This document shows, one piece after another, positions 34,433 to 43,754 of a stretch of DNA of 64,000 nt (the stretch's first letter is position 1; each line of letters begins with the position of its first letter). The stretch covers positions 186,001 through 250,000 of the forward strand of contig NZ_SRII01000003.1 in NCBI RefSeq assembly GCF_004684095.1, given 5' to 3'. This DNA is from Hymenobacter sp. UV11. Lineage in GTDB: Bacteria; Bacteroidota; Bacteroidia; Cytophagales; Hymenobacteraceae. The notes under the pieces are model-generated. The model did not search any database. It saw only the letters and a list, made by a program, of their open reading frames with translations, and was not told the origin of the DNA. The position numbers and the translations under genes are program-made.

Positions 34433-36760
34433 CTACAGCCGGAACTCCTGCCGCACTTGGGTCGTGAAGCTGTTGTAGCCGGGCTCTGGCACCGTAGTGG
34501 GGGGTAGGGGCCGCAGCCCTGGCACGGGAGGCAGGCCCAGGCTGCGCGTTGTAATGGTTAAGTGCACAGGTCCTTGGCCAGCTACTTTTAGCTCCATAAG
34601 CTCCCCCGTGGCGCGCGGCGCGAAGAAGGTGAGGCTGGTGGTGCCCGCCGCGGATAGTAAGTCGGCGGGTGCTACGGCTTGGCCCGCCACGCGCAGCGCC
34701 TGCACGCGGGTAGCTGCGGTTATGCTTAGCAGTAAGCTGCTTACCCCGGCCCGGCCTGGTACTAGCCGCACGCGCAGCCGCCGCTGGCCCGGCGTGCGTT
34801 CATCGGCCAAAAGAGCGAGGGTAGGCGGGGCCAGCGCCAGCACGGGGGCGGCCTGGTGCAGGATGGGCGCGGCCGACTGCGGGTAGAGCGCCGGTAGCGG
34901 CTGGTACTGCGGCCGCGTCAGCACGTGGCTGGTCCAGGCATCGGGCCGGACCAGTGCCGATAGCCAGTAGGCCCGTTGCCGCGGGGCATCGAGGGTATAG
35001 AAAAGATGCGTTTGCTGGGGCCGGTCGGCCGTTGGCTGGCGGGTGGCGTGCCCTACCCCCAGGGCCACCAGCGCCGCGGCAAAAGCCAGCATGGGCAAAG
35101 CCCAGCTGGTAGCAGCCGGCCGGTTGGGCCCCGTGGGCGGGCTCACAAGGGGGAGCAGCACCGGCAGCAGCAGGCCCAGCAGCACCGCGCTCACCAGCAG
35201 CGGCGCCAGTGCCAGCAGGCCCAGCCCAAATGTCACGAAAAGCAAGGCTATCACTTGGCTCAGCAGCGCCACCGCAGGCAGCGCCAGCAGCCATTGCCCC
35301 AGCCCGACGCTGGGCTGGCGAGTGGGGCTGGCCGCCTGGTTCAGGCGCAGGCCCCAGGCCACGGTAGCAGCCAGCAGCGGCAGCGGCAGCAGAAAGGCTG
35401 AGGAGGCCGCCCGCCATTGCAGCAGCCCCGCCAGCAGGGCCACCAGCACAAGTGCCCCGCCTACCAGCGAGCCCGGCCGCAGGTAGCGGCTCAGCCACCC
35501 GTAGTACGCGGCAAATACGCCTACCCCCAGCGCCAGCAATGCAGCTTGGTAAGCGGGCGCATTGTACGAAGCCTGGTCGTAAAACGCCCCGTATTGTGGG
35601 TAGAGCGTGGCAATCAGCTTGAGTAAGCTCCAGCCGGCGCCCAGCATCACTACCAGCCCGCCCAGCCAAACCAGCGCGCCGCCCAGCAAGCTGCTCAGGC
35701 GCAGCTGCCCCCGCTGATACGCCAGCCCAAGTGCCAGCACCAACAGGCAAATGGCCCCGAGCGTCAGGTAGAGGTTCCAGGCGGCTGGATAGTGCACCAG
35801 CCAGTGGCCGATGGGGTTGAAAAACGTTTCGTCGGGTGCCTTGGTCCGGGCCAGCGAGATGCTGCCAAAATGCCGCACCAGGCTCAGCATATACGAGCCG
35901 TGATGCTGCAGTGAGCCCAGGTCGAGGTGGGCGGGCGTGTCGGCCGGGCTGTGGTAGTAGGGGTAGCCCCCCACAAATGCAAAGTTGAGGCCCGTGAGGC
36001 CCGCCGCGCGCAGGGGCGTAAAATCCGTATCGTTCGGCAGGTGCCGGTAGGCTTCGTAAAACAGCGACGAGGCAATGGGGTAGGGGGCGGCTTTGGCATA
36101 CTCCCGCATCACCCAGCCGTTTTGGGGGCTGACTTCAAACGTCAGGCTGGGCCCCGCGTTGCCCCGGCCCTCAAAGTTGAGCACTACCCCCACCTCGCGC
36201 CGCAAGCGGGCCGTATCGCGCGCATAGGCCTGCGCCCCAAGCAGGCCTGCCTCCTCGCCATCGCTGAACAGCCAGATAACATCGTGCAGCAGCGGTGGCC
36301 CGGTCTGGAGCGCCCGCACGGTTTCGAGCATGGCGGCTACGCCCGCGCCATCGTCGCCGGCGCCGGGCGCGTGGGGCTGCGAGTCGTAGTGCGCCAGTAC
36401 CAGCACTGCCCTACCCCCCGGCTGCCGGCCAGGTAGCCGGGCAATGATATTCTGCACGCGCCCTACCAGCATCTGGCCATTTTTAGCCACCAGCGTACTG
36501 GTATCCTGCACGGTAGCTGTTAGCCCCAACTCGCGGCAGCGCTTGAGCAAGTACTCCCGCACGCGGGCATTCGCAGGTGAGCCCAGTGGATGCGGCTGGC
36601 TGGCCACCACGGCCACCTCGCGAAGCGCCCGTTGCGCCGAAAATTCGGAACCCGGCGCCGTGGCTGGTACTGGCCGGGGTGGGCGCATCCAAAACACTTC
36701 CAGGCTGGCAACCAGCAGCAGCCCAACCAGCGGCAGCCAACGAAGGAAGGGAGTATTCAT
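34433..36760 (-). CDS. Membrane-anchored M28-family aminopeptidase
   Basis: A 775-residue integral membrane metallopeptidase. One N-terminal membrane segment precedes the M28 domain, whose zinc ligands appear in order: LVLAHYDSQPHAPGAGDDGAG (His, Asp), LFSDGEEAGLLGAQAY (Glu pair), NFEGRGNAG, and GYPYYHSPADTPAHL (His). From about residue 320 there are eight or nine hydrophobic helices and then a C-terminal soluble domain. This layout matches the ER/vacuolar-type M28 peptidases also found in Bacteroidota. Probably trims extracytoplasmic peptides. Confidence 0.88.
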   Translation of the reverse strand: MNTPFLRWLPLVGLLLVASLEVFWMRPPRPVPATAPGSEFSAQRALREVAVVASQPHPLGSPANARVREYLLKRCRELGLTATVQDTSTLVAKNGQMLVGRVQNIIARLPGRQPGGRAVLVLAHYDSQPHAPGAGDDGAGVAAMLETVRALQTGPPLLHDVIWLFSDGEEAGLLGAQAYARDTARLRREVGVVLNFEGRGNAGPSLTFEVSPQNGWVMREYAKAAPYPIASSLFYEAYRHLPNDTDFTPLRAAGLTGLNFAFVGGYPYYHSPADTPAHLDLGSLQHHGSYMLSLVRHFGSISLARTKAPDETFFNPIGHWLVHYPAAWNLYLTLGAICLLVLALGLAYQRGQLRLSSLLGGALVWLGGLVVMLGAGWSLLKLIATLYPQYGAFYDQASYNAPAYQAALLALGVGVFAAYYGWLSRYLRPGSLVGGALVLVALLAGLLQWRAASSAFLLPLPLLAATVAWGLRLNQAASPTRQPSVGLGQWLLALPAVALLSQVIALLFVTFGLGLLALAPLLVSAVLLGLLLPVLLPLVSPPTGPNRPAATSWALPMLAFAAALVALGVGHATRQPTADRPQQTHLFYTLDAPRQRAYWLSALVRPDAWTSHVLTRPQYQPLPALYPQSAAPILHQAAPVLALAPPTLALLADERTPGQRRLRVRLVPGRAGVSSLLLSITAATRVQALRVAGQAVAPADLLSAAGTTSLTFFAPRATGELMELKVAGQGPVHLTITTRSLGLPPVPGLRPLPPTTVPEPGYNSFTTQVRQEFRL

Positions 36761-36850
36761 GCAGTCAGTAGTGCCTTAATGCAAGATGAGCCGGCAAAGC
36801 AACGACACGAAACCAGATAAAGCAAGTGATTCACCAGTAGCTCGAAAACA

Positions 36851-36885
36851 GAACGACCAGCCGAGGCTATCCCGGCTGGTCGTTC
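36851..36885 (-). terminator. Terminator of the T9SS cargo gene
   Basis: Perfect 13-bp arms at 36851-36863 and 36873-36885, 24 nt downstream of the minus-strand T9SS protein, followed on that strand by TGTTTTC. Confidence 0.75.
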
Positions 36886-36908
36886 CAATTACTTTATTTC
36901 GACTGATA

Positions 36909-39125
36909 CTACAGCTTCACAAAGCGCGCGTGGCGTGCGGCCTGGCCAGGCACTTGCACGGTCACGATGTAAACGCCGGCGGCTAAGCTGGATACCGGTA
37001 GGCTGAGTGCCCCGCTGGTGCTGGCCTGCGTAGTGAAGTTCATCAGGCGCTGGCCCTGCGTGTTGATAACGGCTACCATAATCCCGGCCTGCCCGGCTTC
37101 CGCCAGCCCTACCGATAGGTTATCCGTGCCACCAACTGGTACCGGGCTCAACGTCAGCTCAGTAGAAGCTACTGCCGCCATGCGGCTGATAACTGCTACC
37201 GGCGAATAAGTCACTTTGCCATCAATGTCCTCCTGGCGCAGGCGGTAGTAAGCCTGAGTTGAAGCGGGGGCCGTTATCAGGCTCTTGTCCGTGAACTCGT
37301 ACGTGCTGCCGGTAGTAGCCTTCGCGGCTGCGAAACCTACCGACTGCCAAGCCTCGCTGGTACCCAACTGCCGCTCGATGCCGAAGCCCCGGTTGTTGCT
37401 CTCCGTAGCCGTCACCCAGCGCAGCAGCGCCGCGCCCTGCGCCGTGGGGGCAGCCGTGAAGCTAGTGAGCGTAACGGGTAGGGGGTTAGCTGCGTCGCCC
37501 AGGGTGAAGGTATTAACTAAAGTGCCTGCAAAACTATTAAGCGTAACGGTTCTTTCTGATTGGTCAGCGCTGGTCTTATTCAATGCCATGAACGGTGCAA
37601 CTGAGGTTTCAGAACTAAACAGGCGCAGGTTTTGTGGGGAAATACCGTTTAGGTCCGTATCAAGATAGTGAAAAGTAAGGTCGGCAGTAATGGGGCTTGT
37701 ATAATCAGTACTCAGTGTAAATCCACGTTGAATACTAACGCTAGTGCCAGTTCCTTTATAGACGCTGTTATTACGAGCTATGCCAATATACCCAATGTTT
37801 GAAGTGCTGTATATATCTATTCCAATATCACCAAAAGTATTCATTTTATTCGGAACGAACAGGCGATAAGTATAAACACTTCCCGAAACGTAGGCACCTT
37901 CTGTTTCGCCTACTAGAGATGCGCCATCTGCCAACTTTACAGAATAATCATCAGGATTACTGGTATTGCCAGTAGCTAATATTCCGGCTGGAGTACCATC
38001 AGAATTAGCGGTAAAATTGAGAAGATTACCAATATTAAGCACTTTGGTTATCGTCTTTACACCACCACCAGTAATTGTCAGGTTGCGAAAAGTGATTTTT
38101 GGCGAAGCGTCGAAAGTTTGGGCCTGTCCTGCTAAATATAGAAAACCAAGTATGCCTTGCGTAAAACCTCCGTTGAGGTCTTGAAAATCGCCGTGTATAT
38201 ACAAATTCCCTTGATTCAACGAAAGTCGGCTTGTTATCCGAGGCTGAGTAGTGCTACTGGTACCGGCTATTGTTAGGTTATGGACTGCTGCAGTGCCACT
38301 GCTTATCTTAGGATAAATAGTAGTGCCTCCATAAGGAATAATAACATCGGTATTTTTGTTAGGAACACTACTGGCGGTGGGTTCAATTTGATTGGTCCAG
38401 TTATTCGGGTCGAACCAGTTGTTATTTACAGGAGTCCACTGTAAAGTGACATAAGGCTTATCATATACCACCTGTGTAAATTTTGCTTTATAGAACTTGA
38501 TAGGGCTACCATTATCGTCAGTAAATTTTGAAATACTGCCCGGATTAGCGCTGCTTGTATAAGCTGCTTCAAATGCTACTTCCACTATGTAGTCGCCTGG
38601 CGTGGTAGCAAAGTTTATGAGATTCGTCTTATTAGTAAGGTAACTCCATTTGCTTGACCCATCAGGAGTGCTCGATTGCAGAGCTAAATTGAGTGGAATC
38701 TGGTTGCCCGCATTATCTGGATTACTGTCTGCGCGGTAAACTCGGTATAAAAGCTGAGTTGACTGGATATTATCCCCGCTGTTGGTAAACGTATTAGCTT
38801 CAGCATTGATGTATAGCTCATCAATGCCATTCAGGTTACGGTTAAAAGCAGCGCCTTCACCCAAGTCATGACCGTCAAAAGGAACGAAGCCAGTGGAAGT
38901 TTCTGCCTTGGCAGAATAGGTGGTCTTCGTAATTGGGTTACCCCCACGGCTGCCGCTGATGATGATGAAGTTGTTGGTGAATCTGGTTTGCGCCAGAACT
39001 GGGCTTGCTAAGCCAGCTACCAGGAACAATACGAAGCCAATCAGCCAAGTAGACCGGCCAATAGTTAGGTTTTGCTGCAACCTTTCAAAAAGCCCAAGTT
39101 TGTTTAGAGATATAGGTTTTTTCAT
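36909..39125 (-). CDS. Large T9SS-exported protein, unknown function
   Basis: A 738-residue secreted protein. A long signal sequence (hydrophobic WLIGFVLFLVAGLASPVLAQ) is followed by beta-rich, Gly/Asn/Thr-rich sequence without a recognised enzyme motif. A WFDPNNWTN segment and a repeating TxxxNLTIxG pattern suggest a beta-helix. The C-terminus contains the common block LTSFTAAPTAQGAALLRWVTATESNNRGFGIER followed by a T9SS type A sorting domain (LSVGLAEAGQAGIMVAVINTQGQ, GVYIVTVQVPGQAARHARFVKL). The middle (about 37.55-39.1 kb) is visibly more AT-rich than its neighbours. Confidence 0.8.
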   Translation of the reverse strand: MKKPISLNKLGLFERLQQNLTIGRSTWLIGFVLFLVAGLASPVLAQTRFTNNFIIISGSRGGNPITKTTYSAKAETSTGFVPFDGHDLGEGAAFNRNLNGIDELYINAEANTFTNSGDNIQSTQLLYRVYRADSNPDNAGNQIPLNLALQSSTPDGSSKWSYLTNKTNLINFATTPGDYIVEVAFEAAYTSSANPGSISKFTDDNGSPIKFYKAKFTQVVYDKPYVTLQWTPVNNNWFDPNNWTNQIEPTASSVPNKNTDVIIPYGGTTIYPKISSGTAAVHNLTIAGTSSTTQPRITSRLSLNQGNLYIHGDFQDLNGGFTQGILGFLYLAGQAQTFDASPKITFRNLTITGGGVKTITKVLNIGNLLNFTANSDGTPAGILATGNTSNPDDYSVKLADGASLVGETEGAYVSGSVYTYRLFVPNKMNTFGDIGIDIYSTSNIGYIGIARNNSVYKGTGTSVSIQRGFTLSTDYTSPITADLTFHYLDTDLNGISPQNLRLFSSETSVAPFMALNKTSADQSERTVTLNSFAGTLVNTFTLGDAANPLPVTLTSFTAAPTAQGAALLRWVTATESNNRGFGIERQLGTSEAWQSVGFAAAKATTGSTYEFTDKSLITAPASTQAYYRLRQEDIDGKVTYSPVAVISRMAAVASTELTLSPVPVGGTDNLSVGLAEAGQAGIMVAVINTQGQRLMNFTTQASTSGALSLPVSSLAAGVYIVTVQVPGQAARHARFVKL

Positions 39126-39157
39126 GACGTCAATGAAGCTAGGTGAAAATTGACAGA

Positions 39158-39165
39158 CAAATATA
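39158..39165 (-). promoter_or_regulatory. -7 box of the T9SS cargo gene
   Basis: TATATTTG on the minus strand, 33 nt upstream of the start codon at 39125, a perfect match to TAnnTTTG. No convincing TTG element is found at the expected distance. The gap from 39126 to 39522 otherwise holds only AT-rich sequence and one terminator. Confidence 0.5.
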
Positions 39166-39358
39166 CGAAACCTACAGGTTTATCCAGTTTTAGTACAAGA
39201 AAATAACGTTTTTCTACATTATGTGCAAGACAATCCTTGTTTAGAAGGTTTTAGTCTAGTTAGATATTGGAAATATTATAATTTTCTAGTTGCACCTATT
39301 TTCATTGCTTTAGCTTAAAAAGTATAATCAAGTAGTTGACCGCTAGCTATAAGCACAT

Positions 39359-39392
39359 AAAAAAGGCCCCTCTGAGCAGAGGGGCCTTTTTT
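39359..39392. terminator. Bidirectional terminator
   Basis: Perfect 16-nt arms with AAAAAA/TTTTTT ends and a 2-nt loop (AAAAAAGGCCCCTCTG and its complement). Well placed to isolate the two neighbouring T9SS cargo genes. Confidence 0.88.
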
Positions 39393-39522
39393 AGCAATAA
39401 ATAATTAAATAATCTGGATAGGGATAAAAAGGCTATCAATAAGTATGCTTTTAAGAAACAGCTAGCAAACGAAACATGTGAATAAGCCACTAGCAATAGG
39501 GTATAGCAGTAGTGTTAGGTAG

Positions 39523-40545
39523 TTATTCGGACACGACAAGGCGTTTCTGCACGGGACTACCCTGGCCAGTAAGGGTGAGAAAGTAAGTGCCAGCCGCCAA
39601 ACCGGTAGGCAAAAGCGTTTGGTGCCGGCTGGCAGTTGGCGTCAGCGTCTGGCTTGCTACTTGCCGGCCCAGCGCATCGGCCAGGCTAAGCGTCAGGGTT
39701 TCGCGCTCAAACCCTTGTAAAAGCACTTGCACCAGCTGGCCTGCACTGGGGTTTGGGTATACTTCCACGTTGCGGGCCACGGGGGGCGTTAAGGTTATGA
39801 CGGAGCTATAGCGGTTAGCACCGTCGCGGTCAGTTTGCCGCAGGCGGTAGTAAGTGGGGCCGGCCAACGGCTGGGGGTCGGGCCAGGAGTAGGCTAGCGG
39901 CTTGGTGCTGTTGCCGCCGGCGGCTACCTGGCCGGCTTCCGCAAAAACCACCCCGTCGGTTGAGCGCTCTAGGCCAAAATAGGCCGTGTTCTGCTCCGTG
40001 GCTGTGGTCCAACGCAACGTAGCAAAACCGCGGGTGCTAAGCTCCCCCATAAAAGACGTCAGCGTGACGGGGAGCGGGGCGGCAGTAACCGCTGCGGGCC
40101 GTGGCGCGGCGGGTGTCGAGAGCATCACATTGCTGCTGCGGGTATTGTACAGGATAGTAGTGCCATCCGTATTATACTCCGCATTAGTAATATAGTAAAC
40201 AGTGCTGGGCTGTAAGCCCGTAACTACTACGGAGTGGTCGGGGCCATTATATACAGTATAGCCTTTTCCCAATGCTGTGCCGCGGCCATATTCGGCGTTG
40301 GCGGGGTAAAAGGTGCCGTCTACTGCGGCTAGCTGCACAGAGCTCCACCCTGGTGCAGGAGCAATGGCTACTACCCGCCCCTGGCCATTGCCAGTGTTTC
40401 CAAAGGTCAGTTTTATTGTGGTAGATGTAACTGCAATCAGGCCAACCTCACCGCCCTGGCTGGGAGCTACTACTTGGGCCAGGGCGGTATAGCTGCTTAC
40501 TAAACCTGATAATAATACTAGAGATAATAATAAGTGTAAACGCAT
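39523..40545 (-). CDS. Small T9SS-exported protein
   Basis: A 340-residue secreted protein from the ATG at 40545 (signal peptide MRLHLLLSLVLLSGLVSSYTALAQ). An N-terminal fibronectin-like region (TTIKLTFGNTGNGQGRVVAI, HSVVVTGLQPSTVYYITNAE) is followed by the LTSFMGELSTRGFATLRWTTATEQN block also found in the previous T9SS protein and by a type A sorting domain (VEVYPNPSAGQLVQVLL, GLAAGTYFLTLTGQGSPVQKRLVV). No enzymatic motif. Probably an adhesive or surface protein. Confidence 0.82.
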   Translation of the reverse strand: MRLHLLLSLVLLSGLVSSYTALAQVVAPSQGGEVGLIAVTSTTIKLTFGNTGNGQGRVVAIAPAPGWSSVQLAAVDGTFYPANAEYGRGTALGKGYTVYNGPDHSVVVTGLQPSTVYYITNAEYNTDGTTILYNTRSSNVMLSTPAAPRPAAVTAAPLPVTLTSFMGELSTRGFATLRWTTATEQNTAYFGLERSTDGVVFAEAGQVAAGGNSTKPLAYSWPDPQPLAGPTYYRLRQTDRDGANRYSSVITLTPPVARNVEVYPNPSAGQLVQVLLQGFERETLTLSLADALGRQVASQTLTPTASRHQTLLPTGLAAGTYFLTLTGQGSPVQKRLVVSE

Positions 40546-40886
40546 GGAGTAAAGAGTAAATGTGTAACCAAATAGCAATTTTCTAACAATAATTTGTTTT
40601 GATTATAAATTATAATTATTCTTCTAAAAAATAATCAATAAGAAATCGGCAATTGCTTTGTTTTAAATGCTAGCTAAGCGGGAGTAAATGTAAGAAAAAA
40701 TTTCGTAAAAGCGTGTTTTTAGCCATTTTAAGCAGAATTATTTTCAGTTTTATTGAATTTATTTAAGATTAATAGTTAACTAAAAAGGCTCCTCGTAATT
40801 CTTTAAACTAATTGCTGAAAAAATACAAGTTGTATTAAATTAATTAACACAATTGGTGAAAGGTGATTGGTGTATTGGATGGATAC
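40546..40886. other. AT-rich gap without a recognised gene
   Basis: About 340 nt of strongly AT-rich sequence in an otherwise GC-rich region. No open frame, repeat or RNA gene was recognised. It presumably holds the upstream region of the T9SS protein gene. Confidence 0.5.
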
Positions 40887-40913
40887 AAAAAAAGGTCACC
40901 TGGCGGCGACCTT
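40887..40913 (-). terminator. Terminator of the exonuclease gene
   Basis: On the minus strand, a hairpin with AAGGTC/GACCTT arms is followed by seven T (plus-strand A at 40887-40893). It lies 30 nt after the stop of the minus-strand exonuclease gene. Confidence 0.7.
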
Positions 40914-40943
40914 CTGGTAGGAATGCGTAAAGGGAACTGTTAG

Positions 40944-41753
40944 CTAGGTGGCTGGCTGTGCCGCTAGCCAGGGTACCTGAGTGAGCTGCACTTCGGGCCA
41001 AAGGGCCTGCTGGCCGGTATAGTGCAGGTACACGCGCGCCGTTGTGATAACGTCTTTCTCGCAATACACCACGATGCGGCCCAGGTTCCTCTCTTCCCAG
41101 TAGACATGGGCTACCTGTGAGCCGTCGATATCGTCTTTGGGCGATGGGATGTTGAACACGCCCGCCAGCAGGGGTAGGGAGATGTGGCCCTTGTTATCGC
41201 CAAACTTCCAGAGGTCCATCGTGTCGAGCAGGTGGGGTAGGTCCCAGGGCTTGTGGCCGGCCACATCGAGCATGGGCGGAATGGGCTGCCCGCAGATGAG
41301 CATGCGCCGGCCCAAGTAACCGTAGTCGAACTCCCGGCCGTTGTGCGCGCAGAGAAAGTGGCCGTCGGGGGCCGCCGTGTCGAGCTTGGCGTAGCGGGCG
41401 GGGCCGTAGGGGGCGTAGCGCTGCAAAAACTGCCCGAAGCCGCGCAGTACCTCACATTCGTCGTCGTTGGCGAAGGACTTGGTGCGAAACTCCAGCGTCT
41501 CGTCTTTCAACGGCCGGAAGAAGCCCACCGAGATGCACACCACCTTGCCAAACTCGGCGTAGAGGCCGCCGTTGCGGAATAGCTCCTCGTGGGTTTGGCC
41601 ATCGGCCAGCTCGCGGGCGTGGCGCTTCTCACAAAATTTCTTCCACAGCGGCTGGTGGGTTTCGGGTAGCTCGGCGTGGGTAGCGAAGCTCGGCACGGTT
41701 TCGATATCGACGAAAAAAATACGCGTTAAATCAACGTGGCGGAGGATGTGCAT
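40944..41753 (-). CDS. DEDD-type 3'-5' exonuclease-like protein
   Basis: A 269-residue member of the predicted PolB-like 3'-5' exonuclease group (RNase H-like fold). Exo I motif is RIFFVDIETVPSF (Asp and Glu). The Exo II region is HFLCAHNGREFDYGYLGRR (Asp). The C-terminal IVVYCEKDVITTARVYL supplies the last Asp. All four acidic positions appear present. Such stand-alone nucleases are widespread in Bacteroidota; substrate unknown. It is divergent from the AraC-type regulator, 88 nt away. Confidence 0.8.
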   Translation of the reverse strand: MHILRHVDLTRIFFVDIETVPSFATHAELPETHQPLWKKFCEKRHARELADGQTHEELFRNGGLYAEFGKVVCISVGFFRPLKDETLEFRTKSFANDDECEVLRGFGQFLQRYAPYGPARYAKLDTAAPDGHFLCAHNGREFDYGYLGRRMLICGQPIPPMLDVAGHKPWDLPHLLDTMDLWKFGDNKGHISLPLLAGVFNIPSPKDDIDGSQVAHVYWEERNLGRIVVYCEKDVITTARVYLHYTGQQALWPEVQLTQVPWLAAQPAT

Positions 41754-41841
41754 AATGTGGCCAGAAATAGAGGGGGAGTTGTCTCAAAGCTACGGGAGAA
41801 TAGCAATAAGGCCTTATGGCCCGCGGCGTACTTTCGTAGCT

Positions 41842-43140
41842 ATGCTATTCAGCTTTGGTCCGCGCAGCTCCCTGCTTCTTCCGTTTGTGGTGCCGGGGGC
41901 AGTGGCTACGCTGTGGCTGCTGGGCCGGGCCGTGCGGCGCGGGGCGGCCCCCGACGCGCTGCTGGCCCTGCTCATTGCCCTACCCACCCTCAGCGTGAGC
42001 CAGTGGCTGCTGGGCTACGCCGGCTGGTTTGATAGCCACGACGGGCACTCGACCATCATGTTCTACGTGCCCTGGCGGGCAATTATGCTGCTGGGGCCGG
42101 CCTACTACCTGTATTTTCGCAGCCTCACCAACCAGGAGTTTAGCTGGCGGCGACAGGCCTGGCACCTGGTGCCGGGTCTGCTGGAGTTGGGCTTGTTTGC
42201 CGCCGCTGCTATCTACGACTTGCTGTGGTGCCGGGGCATAAAAGGGCAGGTGCTGCCCGACTTCTTTGGCACCAAAGGCGCCGCCGCCACGGCCCTCGAT
42301 GGATTGTACTTCCCGGAGGCGCTGCTGGGCTACGCGCTGCTACTGGGCTACGGCCTGCGGGTGCTGGCTGACTACCGCCGCTACCGCCACTACCTCAACG
42401 ACAACTTCTCGGACCCCGAGCGCCTGCGCTTTGCCGGGCTGCGGCAGCTGCTGGTGCTTCAAGCGCTGGTGCTGACCGTGGGCTTCGCTTTTACTCTGCT
42501 TAATTACGTGTTTGAGTTTAACTACGATGTATCGTGGTACTTCTTCGCCCTGCGCGGCGTGCTTATCTACGGGTTAATCGTGGTGGGTATTCAGGCTAAT
42601 TATGCCGCCGCTACTACACCCCTACGCTTCGGGGCCGCGCCCGCGCCCGTGCCCAGCGCGGCCGAAGCGCTGCCCAACGCAGTAGCCGAAGCGCCGCCGG
42701 CCGCTGCCGATACGGCCCTGCTGCCTACAGCCGTACCCAGCCCGCCTACCCCCCTAGTGGGGCCCGAAGCCGGCTTGCCTCCCACCGCACTGCCCCCCGA
42801 GCTACTGCCCTGGCGCGATAAGCTACTGGCCCTCATGGCTACCGAGCAGCCCTGGCTGGAGCCCGAATTGACCCTCACCGAGCTGGCCCAGCGCCTGCGC
42901 ACCAACCCCGGCCTACTTTCCAAAGTCATTAATATGGGCTGCGGGCAGAACTTCAACGACTTCGTGAATACCTACCGGGTGGAGGAGGCGCGCCGCAAGC
43001 TGGCCGACCCGCGCTTTGGGCACTACTCGCTGGTGGGCGTGGCGCTGGAAAGCGGATTCAACTCAAAATCAACGTTTAATCGCGTATTTAAGAAGCTGTT
43101 GGACCAGGCACCCAGCGAGGTAGCGCGGCCCAAATCATAA
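41842..43140 (+). CDS. Membrane-embedded AraC-family transcriptional regulator
   Basis: A 432-residue protein with about seven N-terminal hydrophobic helices (LLLPFVVPGAVATLWLLG and onward) followed by a Pro/Ala-rich linker (about 255-315) and a C-terminal AraC helix-turn-helix domain (LTELAQRLRTNPGLLSKVIN, GVALESGFNSKSTFNRVFKK). This 7-TM/AraC layout occurs in Bacteroidota and suggests a membrane sensor that acts on DNA directly. The ATG at 41842 is chosen because the membrane domain begins there; TACTTTCG lies 5 nt upstream, close to a promoter -7 box. Target genes unknown. Confidence 0.87.
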   Translation: MLFSFGPRSSLLLPFVVPGAVATLWLLGRAVRRGAAPDALLALLIALPTLSVSQWLLGYAGWFDSHDGHSTIMFYVPWRAIMLLGPAYYLYFRSLTNQEFSWRRQAWHLVPGLLELGLFAAAAIYDLLWCRGIKGQVLPDFFGTKGAAATALDGLYFPEALLGYALLLGYGLRVLADYRRYRHYLNDNFSDPERLRFAGLRQLLVLQALVLTVGFAFTLLNYVFEFNYDVSWYFFALRGVLIYGLIVVGIQANYAAATTPLRFGAAPAPVPSAAEALPNAVAEAPPAAADTALLPTAVPSPPTPLVGPEAGLPPTALPPELLPWRDKLLALMATEQPWLEPELTLTELAQRLRTNPGLLSKVINMGCGQNFNDFVNTYRVEEARRKLADPRFGHYSLVGVALESGFNSKSTFNRVFKKLLDQAPSEVARPKS

Positions 43141-43232
43141 GTTGGGACGGCCCAGATAATGACCTGGAGCGCCGGAATAAGGGGGGTAGGGGACCTTTGG
43201 GTCATCGTTTCACTCTTCATCTCCCGCCTGCC

Positions 43233-43598
43233 ATGCTTACCTGCCTGCTCACCGCCCTGCTGACGGGCACCCTACTGTTTGCCTTCGGCGGCCCCATTAT
43301 TTCCCAAACTTTTATCGACGCCGGCAAGCAGTTTGTGCTGGGCGGTGGGCAGCGCGGGGCCTTTCGGGTGGCGGCTCACAACGTAGGGCCCGTGCCGGTG
43401 AGCGTGGCCGAGCGCCGGGCCGACGGGTCGCTGCACGAGCTAGGCCGCCTCGAACCCGGCCAGCGTACCGAGCTGGCCTTTGCGGCGGGCTCGGCGGCGC
43501 TGGTGCGCAACCTGGGCGAGCACCAGGCCGTGCTCGATTTCCGCGTCACCGGCCGCACGTCGGGCCTGGGCATGGGCTACGAGGGACTGCGCAAGTAG
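43233..43598 (+). CDS. Small exported hypothetical protein
   Basis: About 121 residues starting at the ATG at 43233, with hydrophobic MLTCLLTALLTGTLLFAFGG as signal or anchor. The rest is predicted beta-rich (FRVAAHNVGPVPVSVAERR, GRLEPGQRTELAFAAG). No family recognised. It lies 92 nt downstream of the AraC-type regulator in the same orientation, with the GGGGTAGGG motif in the gap. Confidence 0.65.
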   Translation: MLTCLLTALLTGTLLFAFGGPIISQTFIDAGKQFVLGGGQRGAFRVAAHNVGPVPVSVAERRADGSLHELGRLEPGQRTELAFAAGSAALVRNLGEHQAVLDFRVTGRTSGLGMGYEGLRK

Positions 43599-43754
43599 CC
43601 GCTCGCCAAAAAAAACAACGCGCCTACCCGGTAACAAAACGGGGCCGACCCCGGTAGCCGCGGCAGCGGCTGAAAAAAACAGCTGGCCCTTAAGCAACCA
43701 ATCTGTAGTATGGGGCATCCATATCGCCATACTGCGCTTTCTAATCATTCGCTC

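Noticed and set aside
36909..39125. Part of the T9SS protein as a horizontally acquired insert because of its AT-rich middle
   Set aside because: The gene is continuous, with matching signal and sorting domains, and repetitive Asn/Thr/Lys-rich surface proteins often have lower GC without transfer.
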